A stretch of DNA of 64,000 bases from Symmetrospora coprosmae (taxonomy: Eukaryota; Basidiomycota; Cystobasidiomycetes; Symmetrosporaceae): positions 1 to 64,000 of the forward strand of contig VUYT01000019.1 of the NCBI GenBank assembly GCA_008802785.1. The letters are read 5' to 3'. Of this stretch, positions 50,642 through 62,200 are shown piece after piece. Position 1 is the first letter of the stretch. Every line of letters begins with the position of its first letter. The translations under genes were made by a program, and so were the position numbers. The notes beneath the pieces were generated by a model. The model did no database searches, was not told the origin of the DNA, and was given only the letters and a program-made list of their open reading frames with translations.

Positions 50642-53600
50642 ATGTCGAGTGCTCTCGTCAAGAGCAAGCTCAAGGCAGCGAGGGACGCCATCTCGGCAAA
50701 GGACTGGTCAAAAGCCGAGCAGAGCGCGAGGTGTGTACACGCTTGCAGGCTAATGCACAGCAGCAGCGACATTGACGCACTTTTCAACAGCGACGCCATC
50801 TCCTTCGAGTCATCCAACTACAACGCGCGCGTCTTCCTCGCAGTGGCCAAGCTCAACCTCGAAAAGTACCAGGAGAGCGAGGAGGCCTATCGGACAGCCA
50901 TCGATGCCCAGCCGAAAACGCTCCTCGCATGGCAGGGCCTAGCGAGCTTCTACGAGAAGACGGACAGGTGGGACAAGTACCTCGAGACGCAGCGCAAGCT
51001 CGCAGACCTCGCACTCGAGGCGGAAGATCCCACAAAGTGCGCAGAGGCCCTTCAGAAGATCCTCAAGACGCAGCGGGACCACGGCAGCTCGAAAGACGCG
51101 CTCGACGCGCTTCGCCTCTTCCTTCCGGACTCGAGCTACTACCCAGTGCTCTCGCAGCTGCCGCCGCCTGATCTCACCGCGCCGACCGCCACCACCACCT
51201 ACGAGGCACAGTGCCTCGTGCAGGACCCGCTGCCCATTCTGCAGGAGACGATACGGACGCAGGAGCACGACGAAGACCTCGCCATTAACCGCGAGGTCGA
51301 CAAGCGGCGGCAGCGCCTCACCACGACCACCTCGGCCGAGGAGACGCGCAAAGCCGTATTGCGCGAGACAATGTCAAAGTCAGAGCTGCCGGCGCTGTAT
51401 CAGAAGGTGCTCGACAGCCACACGGCAGCAGAGGATGTGCGGAGAGAGACCGAGGACAAGCTGCTACGGTACCTGCACACGCTGCTGATCGCCCTGCCGA
51501 ACCCTTTTCCCGCACTGGCGAACGCCGCAGTCTCCGAGGCCGCGCGAGAGCAGGAAGAGACGAGAGCCAAGGTCGCCAGGAAGGAGAAGAATGCAATTCG
51601 CGGGAGAGTCGAAGAACTAGCACGAGGCATGACGACGCTCAAGCTGCCGAACGAGCTGGCGTGGAGCATCCTGCTCGAGTGGAGAGACATGGAGGAGGCA
51701 GGGGACTGGGACATCTACTCGCTCAAGCGTTACATGGATCTCTACCCAGAGTGAGTGTGCGCCACGCCACGAAGTAGAAAGTCTGATCAGGGTAGGCTGA
51801 CGGATTCGGACGCCCACAAAGATCCGGCATGTCGAAGCTGGCACAGATTGTCCTGCATCTGCCAGACCCGTCACTGGAGAAAGATGCGGAGGCGCCGAAG
51901 CTGTCAACAGACCAAGCGATCGAGCAGGTCGATGTGAGTCCGCTGTCACGAGCTCCGCAGCTCGCGTGGGCTAGTACCAGCTCACACCGACCCGCTGCGA
52001 CTGTGTAGACCGCATTTGCCCAGATACAAGCGGCGTCGGTACGAGCACACCTTCTCGCTTCCTCCTTCTACCTGCAGCAGAAGGACTATGAGCTGGTCAT
52101 CGACACGGCAGAAGCGGGATTGGCCAGCATTAATCGTCTAGAGGCGGACATTGGGCGTCAACTCACAGGGTGAGCTTCGTACGGAGCTGTGACCGGCTCA
52201 CCGGCGACTGAAGACTGGCCCTCTCCCCTGCCTGCGCACAGCCTCCGCACCTTGCTCGAGACCGATCTTGCCGTCTCGCTTACGCATCACGACAGTCCAA
52301 GGCACCATGTCCGGGCTCTGCGGCTTGCCGATACAGTGCTACAACGCAAGCCCGCCGAATTGCGAGCCATCCTAGCGAAAGCGTATATCTTCGAAAGCTC
52401 GGAGCGCTGGCAGGAGGCGTACGAGCTGTTTCAGCGTGTCGAAAGCGAGGACACGGAGCCACGGGTGCAGTTTGAAGCTCGGAGGGAAAAGGCCTGGTGT
52501 TTGGGCAATGTGACGGACCGGGCCCAGGACGCCCTGGATGAGCTGTATGAAGTCGCGACACTCATGGACCAGGATGCGGAGATTGAGCGGGTGCAGAAAG
52601 CTCAGGCATGGTGGCGCTGCGGGCAGTGCTCGTGGAAGATGGACAGTGAGTCGACCCAGTCTGCGTGAGCGGGAGTCGGTCTGATCATTTACACCCTGCC
52701 ATGTCACATAGCCGAGGAACACACGGCGGCCGCTTTTGACGCTTACATCACCGGCATCAAGCGTGACAACACGTATGCCCCCGCCTTCACCGCCCTCGGC
52801 TTCTACTACCTGGAGGCAGTCGACCCTCCGAACCACAAGACGGCAACAAAATGCTTCCAGAAGGCGTTCGAGCTCGACGAGAAGGAGGATGTCGCAGCGC
52901 GCTACCTGGCAGACGAATTTGCCGAGAACGGCGACTGGGACTTGGTCGAGATCGTTGCTAGGCGCGTCGTGTCGGGCGACCACCGCACAGCTGGGAAAGC
53001 ACAGACGGCGACAGAGGCACCTTCATCGGGGACGTTCGCGGCCAGGAAGCACGCCTGGGCGTGGAAGGCGATCGGAGCTGCCGAGCTGGTGCGTGTCCGT
53101 GATACGGTCCAGATTGCAGACGACACCGTGGCTCACCGTGTTCGCCGTGCATCACTTTACAGAAATCGAAAAAGTTCCCACAGGCGATCACTGCACTCCA
53201 GTACGCCATCCGAGGCGTCCCGGGCGATGTCAGCTGCTGGCTCCAGCTTGCCATCGCATACCGCGGCTCCGGAAAGCACGTTGCAGCGCTCAAGACGCTC
53301 GGACGTGTCGTTGAGCTCGACTCTGGCAACTGGCACGCACACTACCTCGTTGGTGATATCCAGCGCCAGCTCGGTCTGTTCGACGCGGCCATCCGCTCTT
53401 TCGAACAGCTGCAGGACGAGCGGCCCGACGAACTCGCCATCAGGGTCGCGCGAGCGGAGACGCAGCTGCTGTTTGCGCTGTCGCAGATCAGGAATGGCTT
53501 CACCTCGCGCGGAGCGTCCGAGCTTGTGTACAGCCTCGAGCTCGCTGTCGAGATCCTGCAGGACCCGAATGCCGCTCGGATTGCGTGGAAGCTCATTGCG

Positions 53601-55633
53601 GACGCGCTAGCGAAGCTGGGATCGCTGCCAGAAGGAGACAAAGACACCATTCAACCGATCCTCTCGGAACTTCTGTCGAGGCTTGCGAAAGAGAACATCG
53701 ACGCCAAGAATCCGTTGCTCACCGTCGTTACCACCGAGTTTGTGAAGGAGAAGGTCGCCAGCATGACCATACAACAGCAGTGCATGTGCATGTCTGTCCT
53801 GGCCTGCTCGATGCGGGTCCTTCTGCACGGCGACACCGACGAAGGTGCAGGGTCGACCTGGTACGACCTAGGCCATGCGCTCCATCAGCTTCATCCTCAG
53901 TATGCCGCGCTGGAGACGCAGCACAAGCCCGAGCACGTCGTCATGCAGTCTATCCAATGCTTGCGGAACGCCTTGCAGCGGGAGCCACTGAATGGGCAAT
54001 TCTGGAACCTGCTTGGAGTCATTGCGACCGAGTCGACTCCAAAGTTGGCGCAACATAGTCTCATCAGAGCATGCGAGCTAAACGTTCGGGTGAGCTTGAT
54101 TGTTCGGTCGGCTGTCGGGGGAGATCCAGCATATTGACGACTGTGATTTTGCAGAGCGCTATCCCCTGGTCAAATCTCGGTCTCTTTTATCTCAAACACG
54201 AAGACTATGAGCTGGCGAACAAGGCCTTCCTGCGTGCTCAGGTCCTCGAGCCAGACTATGCTCAGGCTTGGCTTGGGCAGGCAGCACTGGCCCGACTGCA
54301 CGGTGATACCGCACAAGCGACCGTGCTCACCGAGCATGCTGCAGGCCTTTCGAATGGATCGGTGGTGAGTAGCGAGCAGTCAAGTAGACGATGTGGTGCG
54401 AGGGCGCTCTGACGACGCCACGCTCTGCCTTGCCCTCCAGCCGGATGCGGATCTCGCCAGTGCCACGAACGCTTTCGATGCTAGCAGAAAGCTCACCTCG
54501 AAGGACTTGTTCATTCGACCTCGGTTCCTGACCACGCGATACCTGCAGCAGAAGCCAGCAACCTCGGCGGCGGCTAGTCACCTCGACGGTTTGCTGTGCG
54601 AGCGGCTGGAGCGCAAGGAGGAGGCTGTGACGAGCCTAGAGCAGGCGGTGCAGCTGCTCGAAGCAGAGTACGAGCTCATCGAGAGCGAGGAAGTCGAGAG
54701 GCGGTACATCATCGCCAACGCGAGCCTGGGCAGGGCGAGACTCGCAGTGGGGCAGTACGAGGCTAGCATCACGGCCCTCGATGCTGCACTCGCACTGCTG
54801 TCCGATGATTCAAACGGGCAGGATGACCAGGGGACAGAGCTTCGGGCGCAGTGCCTGCTCGTCAAGGGGCTAGATGCATACTTCCTTGAGGATCTGGAGG
54901 GCAGCCTGAAATGCTTCGAGGACGCCTTGGCCGCCCTCGATGGACGGACAGACTCGACTGGTCGACTGCAGGCCCTGAAGAACCAGTGCACGCTGCTGCT
55001 TGCTGGGGTGCTCTACGGACTTGGAGGGGACGAGCAGCGTGCGGAGGCAGAACGACAATTGCTGGAGAAGTAAGTGTGGCAGCTGCATCGCCTTTTGTGG
55101 AGACGGCTGCTAACAAGCCGATGTCGGTCACCTCAGCATCTCGGATGCTTCCACAGGCGCTCCCAACGTTTCCGTCATCACAGCCCTGTCTGCCCTGGCC
55201 ATTGTTGGCGACAACGGAGGGCTCCTGGACGCCGCTCTCGCAGAGATCCTCAAGCTGCCTGTTGACCAGCAGATTGAGCAGGACCGTCGAGGTGATATTG
55301 CGTACCTGAGCGCGGCCCATCGCAGGCTGCAGGTGCGTCAACTCTCTGCTTCGGCTGGAATCGTGTCATTCCCGTCAATGACGTAACTCTGGTGCATTGG
55401 CTTGTGCTCAGGACGATGACGACGGTGTCAGGAAGACATTTGCACACGCTCTACATGCGCTCCCGACGTCATCACACGCCCAAGCCTCGTTCTTGCAAGC
55501 CCAACAACAGGTCCGCAGCGTTGACGACACCGTCGACGATTCGACAGACGCTCAGATCCATGCGACGCCTTTCGAGCTGCAGGCATGGGCAGCGAAAAGT
55601 GCGTCATTGTCAGCTGCGAGCTTAAAACGGTGA
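50642..55633 (+). CDS. SKI3: Ski complex TPR subunit SKI3
   Basis: Scaffold of the Ski2-Ski3-Ski8 complex that feeds mRNA to the cytoplasmic exosome for 3'-5' decay. About a dozen exons; the early ones are 50642-50730, 50791-51750, 51822-51933 and 52009-52169. The start MSSALVKSKLKAARDAISAKDW leads, after removing the 60-base intron at 50731-50790, directly into the first TPR (SNYNARVFLAVAKLNLEKYQESEEAYRTAI). A linker with LPILQETIRTQEHDEDLAINREVDKRRQRL, characteristic of Ski3, follows, then TPR arrays to the end. Examples are YELVIDTAEAGL, RVESEDTEPRVQFEARREKAW, NLGLFYLKHEDYELANKAFLRAQ and LVKGLDAYFLEDLEGSLKCFEDAL. Exons in the 53-55.6 kb part were not all resolved to the base. Divergent from the LIM gene. 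Confidence 0.88.
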
Positions 55634-55875
55634 CACGAGTAGGGAAGGACGCTAGGGAGAAGGTCCTTGACGACGACGGGACCTGACCCGAGAAGGACAC
55701 GGACGCGGGCCGGACGCCTTCGCGACCAGCTCCGCACCCTCGATCTCCGACCATTGGCGTCATTCGACAACCTTGAGCCTGCTGCGCCTGTGACGTTTGA
55801 GGTTCTGCGCAAACCGCCATTGTCGATGTCGCCGCATCGATGACGTCCTCCTCGTCTGCGCAACCCTGGGCCGGG
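55634..55875. other. intergenic
   Basis: SKI3 3' region and upstream part of the secreted protein 2 promoter. Nothing recognised. Confidence 0.35.
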
Positions 55876-55883
55876 CATAAAAA
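55876..55883 (+). promoter_or_regulatory. TATA-like box of secreted protein 2
   Basis: CATAAAAA about 106 bases upstream of the ATG, with a pyrimidine-rich leader between, as in the paralogues. Confidence 0.55.
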
Positions 55884-55981
55884 GCTGGCACTGTTCCTCC
55901 TGGCTCTTCTCTTCTTTCCTCACACCAGACTCCCAGATCCACTTCATCCTATCCCAACAGCTGAAAGTTAACTCCACCAAC

Positions 55982-56801
55982 ATGCGCACATTCTCCCTAC
56001 TCGCCATCGGCACTGCCGCCCTGGCCATGTTCAGCTCGCTCCCTGCCGCCTGCGGAGCAGCCATCGACAAGCGAGACGTTGCCAGCGAGGCCCAGGCCAT
56101 CCTTCAGGACGCCAGATCCCAGGTCGCCGGCGTCAAGTCCAGTGAGTTGCGTAATGAAGAGGCGTGCTGTCCGGAGTCTAACTGACCATGCCTTGTTCGC
56201 CGAACCTACAGAGCTCACCCCTCTCCTTACTGAGAAGAACCTCGTCAACGAGGTCTTTGTCACCGTCTCGGTCGTTCCCCTCGTCGCTCAGATCAATGCC
56301 ATCACCGCCGAGGCTGGCCGCAAGATCAACGCTCTCGAGGTTGACAGCAAGGAGAAGAGGCAGGTCAACACCGACGCCGTCGCCCAGGCTCGTGAGTAGT
56401 ACACCTTCAGCGGCATGCCCTTTGCAGACGGGGCGTCACGCTGACCTCAATTGCCTGGGCGTCCGCAGTTGTCGATCTTGTTGGCGAGGTCTACGAGGCT
56501 CTCGAGCCCCTCCTCGGCTTCCTCGGCAGCATTCCTCGTGAGTTTGAACTCTCGACATATCCCTACGATATTTGTTTCTTGCTGATCCACCGCCGTTGTC
56601 TCCCTCGCAGTTGTCGCCAACCTTCTCGGTGGTCTCCTCGCTTCGCTCGACACCAACCTGGCAACCATCGCTCGTGGCCTTGGCATCCTCCTCGCCGGTG
56701 TCCTCGAGCTCGTCAGGGATCTCCTCCAGTCGCTCACTGACGGTCTCAGCGGTCTTGGCTTCCTCAACTTCCTCCGACTCATTGGCCTCATCCCTGCCTA
56801 A
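55982..56801 (+). CDS. small secreted protein, paralogue 2
   Basis: Four exons (55982-56141, 56212-56391, 56469-56537, 56611-56801) give 199 residues. The signal peptide differs from paralogue 1 at only a few positions (MRTFSLLAIGTAALAMFSSL). Lys-Arg lies at 30-31 and again at 102-103, exactly where paralogue 1 has dibasic pairs. The middle segment reads TPLLTEKNLVNEVFVTVS and VVPLVAQINAITAEAG, then VVDLVGEVYEALEPLLGFLG. The C-terminus is hydrophobic and helical, ending FLRLIGLIPA, less Gly-rich than paralogue 1. Exon 1 (160) and exon 3 (69) lengths equal those of paralogue 1, which shows common descent. This is the best preserved member. No known domain. Confidence 0.87.
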
Positions 56802-57809
56802 ACTCTTCGGCATCTCTGCTTTACTCATTCATCCTACATACAGTCCTTCAGTAGCTTCCAGATCCTGTGTATCAGACCAACCTACCTGCCTGCGCGGGCT
56901 AGGACCTGTCGCAAATACAAAATACTCCGAGTAGCAGTGCACCTCCATCCATCCACCCAATGCCCTGCTGAGGCGCCTTACACCTTTGCCTGGGTTCTCG
57001 CGTTACGACGTTGCCTCCGCACGAGTGCTAAAGGGCCAACTCGTAGCCCAGGCACCGGACTCTGGCTCGCTGAGAACGTACACTGATGTCTACGACTGTC
57101 GCACTCCCATGTCGCGTTCTCTGCTGCTGCCGAGGCATCGGAGTCTCGGGACTTGGAATAGAGCGCAGATCTGTCTCGGTGACGACGACGACAGTCCCTC
57201 TCAACAGGCAGGCTGGAAAGGCATCAGCTGCATGGTTTTCTTGTGCCCAGCAGCGGCGAAGCGGGCGCTGCCGTCCGCATCCCTCGCTCTGTCCAATGCT
57301 ATCTCCGCCTTCGATTGCAAGTCCTGCCTGAGCACGGTCCAGCAAACGGCGACGACCAACCGCCCGAAGCCGGCGGAAAGACACCGAAGAGCGACCACTC
57401 CGCTTGCACATGGACTATGATCGACACAGCTGTGTGTCCAGAGCGTGGTCTGTGGCACAGCGAATCAGGGATCGACCGCATGGTCGTCGACGCTGGCTCG
57501 AGGCTTGCGGACGGTCGCCGAGCACCTCGCGGTGCAAGCGTGGGCAACGACGTCTGCATCTCTGACGTCGACCTTCTAGCGCTTCACAACGAGGCTCAGC
57601 ACGAGGCCGCGCTAAGCAGACGCTACTGAGGTTCCTTTGACTGCAGACTCCGCTGAGCCGGAGAAGCCCACGGAGCGGGTCCGGCAGACCTCCTACGCTT
57701 CCCTAGACTGTCCGTATGTGACGCCTAGCGGCCTAAAACTGCGATGCATATTATACACAGCACCCCTATCCGCTTCGGCATGGTGTCCAGCTCGAAGCGT
57801 GATCTTCGC
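56802..57809. other. intergenic between the tandem secreted-protein genes
   Basis: About 1 kb separating paralogues 2 and 3. I found no fourth copy, no fragment of the family and no transposon end. Confidence 0.4.
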
Positions 57810-57817
57810 CATAAAAG
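57810..57817 (+). promoter_or_regulatory. TATA-like box of secreted protein 3
   Basis: CATAAAAG about 125 bases upstream of the family-type ATG at 57935. Confidence 0.5.
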
Positions 57818-57934
57818 CCGACGCTGTTCTTCTGCTCCTCTCTCCTCTTCTCATCATTCCTCATCAAGCCTAGCTCCTCCTATTACACCTTCCACAGCCT
57901 TGTCCACTCAACACAGTCCCTACTTTCCACAGCC

Positions 57935-58855
57935 ATGCGCACTTTCTCACTTCTTGCGCGCTCGGTGCGGCAGCCCTAGCCATGTTCAGTGAGTGCAGGG
58001 CGCAGCGCCCCGCTTCGTTGTTGGCCAGCTTCACTGACAGACTGTCTGCAGGCTCTCTTCCCGTCGGCTGTGCCGCCCACGACAAGCGCGCCATCGCCAT
58101 CGAGAAGCGCGATGTTGCCGTTGAGGCTCAGGCCATCCTCGGCGATGCCAGACTTCGCATTGCTAGCGTCAAGCTCCGTATGTTTCGACGCCTCGGACTG
58201 CCAGTCTACAAGCAGTCCTGTGCATCAGCTGACGATCGCACTCGGTGTCCTGTCACCTTTGCAGAGCTGGCCCCACTTTTGACCGAGCAGAACCTTGTCA
58301 ACCAGGTCTTTGTCACCGTCTCGGTCGTTCCCCTCGTCGCCCAGATCAACGCCATCACCGCCGATGCTGCACGAAAGATCACTGCCCTTCAGGTCTCTGC
58401 TAGCATCAGCAAGAAGAGGCAGGTCAATACCGATGCTGTCGCTCAAGCTCGTGAGTCCTAAGAGCTCAACTTTTCGCGCGCTCGCTCGAGATGCGCAGCA
58501 AGGAGCTGATCATTGCACCTGACTGTTTGTAGTTGTCGATCTCATCGAGGAAGTATACGAGACCCTCGAGCCGCTCCTTGGCTTCCTCGGCAGCATCCCT
58601 CGTGAGTGCTTTTGGTTGGATGAGGGTGAACGACGCTCGGCCTAACATTCCTCCTTTCATCTAGTCGTCGCAAACCTCCTCGGAGGTCTGTTTGCCTCGC
58701 TTGACGGGAACTTGGTCACCATCGCTCGCGGTCTCGGCATCCTGGTCGCCGACGTGCTTGAGCTTGTCAGAGATCTCCTGCAGTCGCTCACCCTCGGCCT
58801 CAGCGGACTCGGCTTCATCAACTTCCTCAAGCTCCTCAACATCATTCCTGCTTGA
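57935..58855 (+). CDS. small secreted protein, paralogue 3, altered 5' end
   Basis: From about 58050 onward it is a close copy of paralogue 2: CAAHDKR and a second Lys-Arg before DVAVEAQAILGDA, then ELAPLLTEQN, VVPLVAQINAITADA, a third dibasic site (KKRQVNTDAVAQAR), a 69-base exon (58533-58601), and a C-terminus ending LLNIIPA. Exons 58265-58450, 58533-58601 and 58665-58855 splice like the relatives. The 5' end differs. ATG 57935 starts the family signal peptide (MRTFSLL), but that frame closes after 14 codons, while the rest of the signal peptide reads in a shifted frame and is then split by an apparent extra intron (about 57991-58050). A start at ATG 57982 gives an open 213-residue product without a convincing signal peptide. 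Recent decay, altered targeting or a base-call error are all possible. Confidence 0.6.
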
Positions 58856-59203
58856 ACGTTCTCGCACCGCGCAATACATCCTTCATTGGCTGTCGAACGC
58901 AGAACGCGAGCCCAGAGGCCGTTCGCTGCATGTACCTAGACTTCCAGCTTCTTCTGTCTTGTCTTAGCCTTCCGCGCAACGAGGGCAGGCACGCATTAAT
59001 GTACTCCCATGTTGCAGCGTGCTTCCTCGTAATGGACGCTGCTCCTCTGTCACATCCTGCGCGTCCTATGGCCTACCTACACTCTCACGTGCTTGCTTGC
59101 TCCTTGCCTCGACGCGCTCCAACAAGGAGTCATCTCTTGCGCTCTCACCATCAGCATGCCGCGACAATAGCCACACATCTGAGAGGAAGGGGCAGTCAGA
59201 GAT
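58856..59203. other. intergenic
   Basis: Between secreted protein 3 and the TFIIIC subunit gene, both on the plus strand. Nothing recognised. Confidence 0.4.
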
Positions 59204-62200
59204 ATGGCATCGAGCACGCCGGCTTCGGCGCGTCCTCGCCGCTCGGCAGCCGCCAACACCAGCTATCAGATCCAGTTTCCGGACCTCGGGTCTAGCGAAG
59301 AGGATGACGACGACGATGACGAGGAGGAAGGCGAGGATGGATCAGACAATGGCGAGGAGGACGACGGCGAGCAGGATGGCGACGGAGCGGGCGGTGGTGA
59401 AGGCGGCTCTGAACCACCTGACGGCCCCAACGCTGCAGCAGGCGGCGACATGGACATTGACCCGACGCAGGGCAACGACGAAGCGGGTCCCTCGGTCCCG
59501 CGAGCAATGAGCATCATGCAGAAGGCGAAGGCGCTTGCCAAGTCGAAAGCGCGCCCGGACAGCAAGCGCAAAGGACCGCGAAAATCAGTCACCATCGCCG
59601 AGCCGGAGGACGACAAGGAGGAAGTCGACAGCAGCTCAGGCTCCGAGTACGCGCCTGAGGTCGTCAAAGACAAGGACGGCAAGGTGATACAAGCAGAGGG
59701 AGAGGAGGAGTCTGAAGACTCGTACAACGAGGACGATCTCGAGGAGGAGCAGGACGACGGCGACTCGGCAGCAGGCGAGGACGACCTCTCTATCGCCAAC
59801 TCTGACGAAATCATCGACGCGTCCGTCTCGGATGCCCAGGGATTAAAGCATGGTCAAGATGGAGGCAGGAACAGGAATCTCAGTTGGCTGAATCAGGGAT
59901 CAGCTGACAAGAGGAGAGGCAAGGGCAAGGGGAAAGCGGGGCAAGGCGGTGGCGACGTCGTCGAAGACGATGGACATGGCGGCAAGAAAGGCTCTGCTGG
60001 GATCCGAGTCGTCGGCAGAGAGTCTTTGGCAGTGGTCCTCGGCACTGCTGGACTGGGGAAGAAGGCCGTGCCGCGTAGGAAGCCAGTTTCTGGAACGAAT
60101 CAGCAGACCTCGGTATACGACCTGACCTTCACCTCGCCATTCAAGCCGCCGCGATTGATACTCACCGCGCCCTGGGACCACATCGTGCATTCACCTGCCA
60201 CAACGCAGGAGGAACTTCAGAAGCCATCGAAGCCCGCCAGGCAAGGCAATCTGCCCCTTCCGCTCGGGACTGGCTTGACTCTCGGCGACCCTTTGCTCGA
60301 GCTCGAACGGCAGTATGCCATTAAGCGGAACGCGTTTCTGCCATTTGGACCACATTGGGACGTGTGCGAGGACTACGCCTTTCATCAGGACAAGTTTGAA
60401 GCGTACAAGGATACCGGAGACATGCGCATGAGGAGAGCAGAACGATGGGGTGGATGGTATTCACAAGTGGCTCCGGACCTCTCGCAATACCACAGCGAGA
60501 GAGACATCAGGTCGGTCGACGCAGTCAGAACATGTGGGCTTGATACTGCGAGAGTCGGTCTCTGATGATCGTCTGCTCTCGATTGCCAGCGCCATCCTAC
60601 CTTACCTTCCGAGGACCCTCTATCCTCCGCTACCGTCTGCAGTCCATCTGACCTGCGCCTCTGGACCCAAGACTGAAGAACAAGACAGAGATGACGAGGC
60701 ATGGGAAGCTGGCGATGTTGCGGCAAGTCAAGCAGCGCAACAGCAAGAAGGCAGTTCAGCATCCAATGCTGCCGACATGTTCACGCAGGGCGGGACGACA
60801 GAAACAACACCGACAGGCAATAGCGATGCTTATGAGGACGACGGCATCATCCGACTCTATGTTGGGCCGGTCGGCGATCTTGCAGTGCAAGCTTCAGCAG
60901 ATGACCACAGTGCCGTTCCGAGATTGCAACATCAGGTCGAGGTGCCACGCTTCACCAGTCTTCGGCTTGACTCGTTTCTGCCACACAAGCCTGGCTTCCT
61001 TCTAAATGCGGGAGGACCCGTCCATGGACTTGACTGGGCGCCCATGGCAGATGATGACCAGCCCGCTCGTAAGCTTCGTTGATACTCGTCGCAATCGTGT
61101 GGGAGCAAGGCTGACATGCGATCCCCTCCGCTTGTCTCAGCTCGAGAATATCTTGCCATATCGACAGTGTCCGAAAACTTTAGCGTGACCTACCGCAGGC
61201 AAGATGCGGAGACGGCTGCCGGAGCAAGCACCGGGGCACGCAAAGGCTTGATCCAGCTATGGTCCCTCGATACTTCTTGCGCAAGTGACTTCGCTACAGA
61301 GACTCTATCAGATATTAAAGGCACAGGCATGCGGCTCGAGTTGGCCGTCTTGCTGGAAATGGAGATGATCCAGCTAAGGTGGTGCCCTCGAGGAGGTGCC
61401 GCCGAGGAAGTAGCGCGCACTCAGCCGGGCAAGCTCCCAAAACTGCAACGACTCGGTCTCCTCGCGGCTCTCTCAGCGGACGGTCAGCTGTTCATCTTCG
61501 ATATTCCAACGCCAGACAGCCTGCGACTGGTTACGGACGCTCCGGAAGGCGATCTTGTCTTCAGTAAGCCGGACAATGTCACTTTGGGATATACAAGTGC
61601 TGACACCATTTGCGACCCAGTCAAAGCAAACGAGCCCCGTCTTACGCTAGACCTGGGTAATGTGACAGCCTCCGCCTTTGACTGGATCAGTCATAGGTGC
61701 ATCGCAGTGGCCTGCAATAGCGGTGCGTCGCCACACTCGCCGACTATACGCATACTCTTCTGAACCGCTAACGATCGCCCCGCAGGCCATGTGGCGACAT
61801 TCGACATCGAGAATGCTATGGTACGGCGGTGGGCGTCAGGTGAGATGGATATTACTGTAATGATGGAGCGAGTTCAATACTAATACCTGTATATCGAAAC
61901 AGTCGGACCTACCAATTTCTTTCCCGTCCACGAAGCGCCCATCAAGTCAATCACTGTTGTCCGCGAGCCGAACCTAGACCGTGAGGGTGCGAACGTATGG
62001 AACCGACCCCCGACCCGGATATGCACATCGGCACTTGATGGCAGTACCAAGCTCGTCGATCTAGATGACATCGGGATGGTCTTCAACTTCGGCCACGAGC
62101 GAGGTCGGTTTCACCCACTTTCGCGTGACGGGGCGGCATCGGGCTGAAGGCGTACGTCACTTTCGTAGCCGTACGCTCAACGATAGCCTATCAGTCTGGC

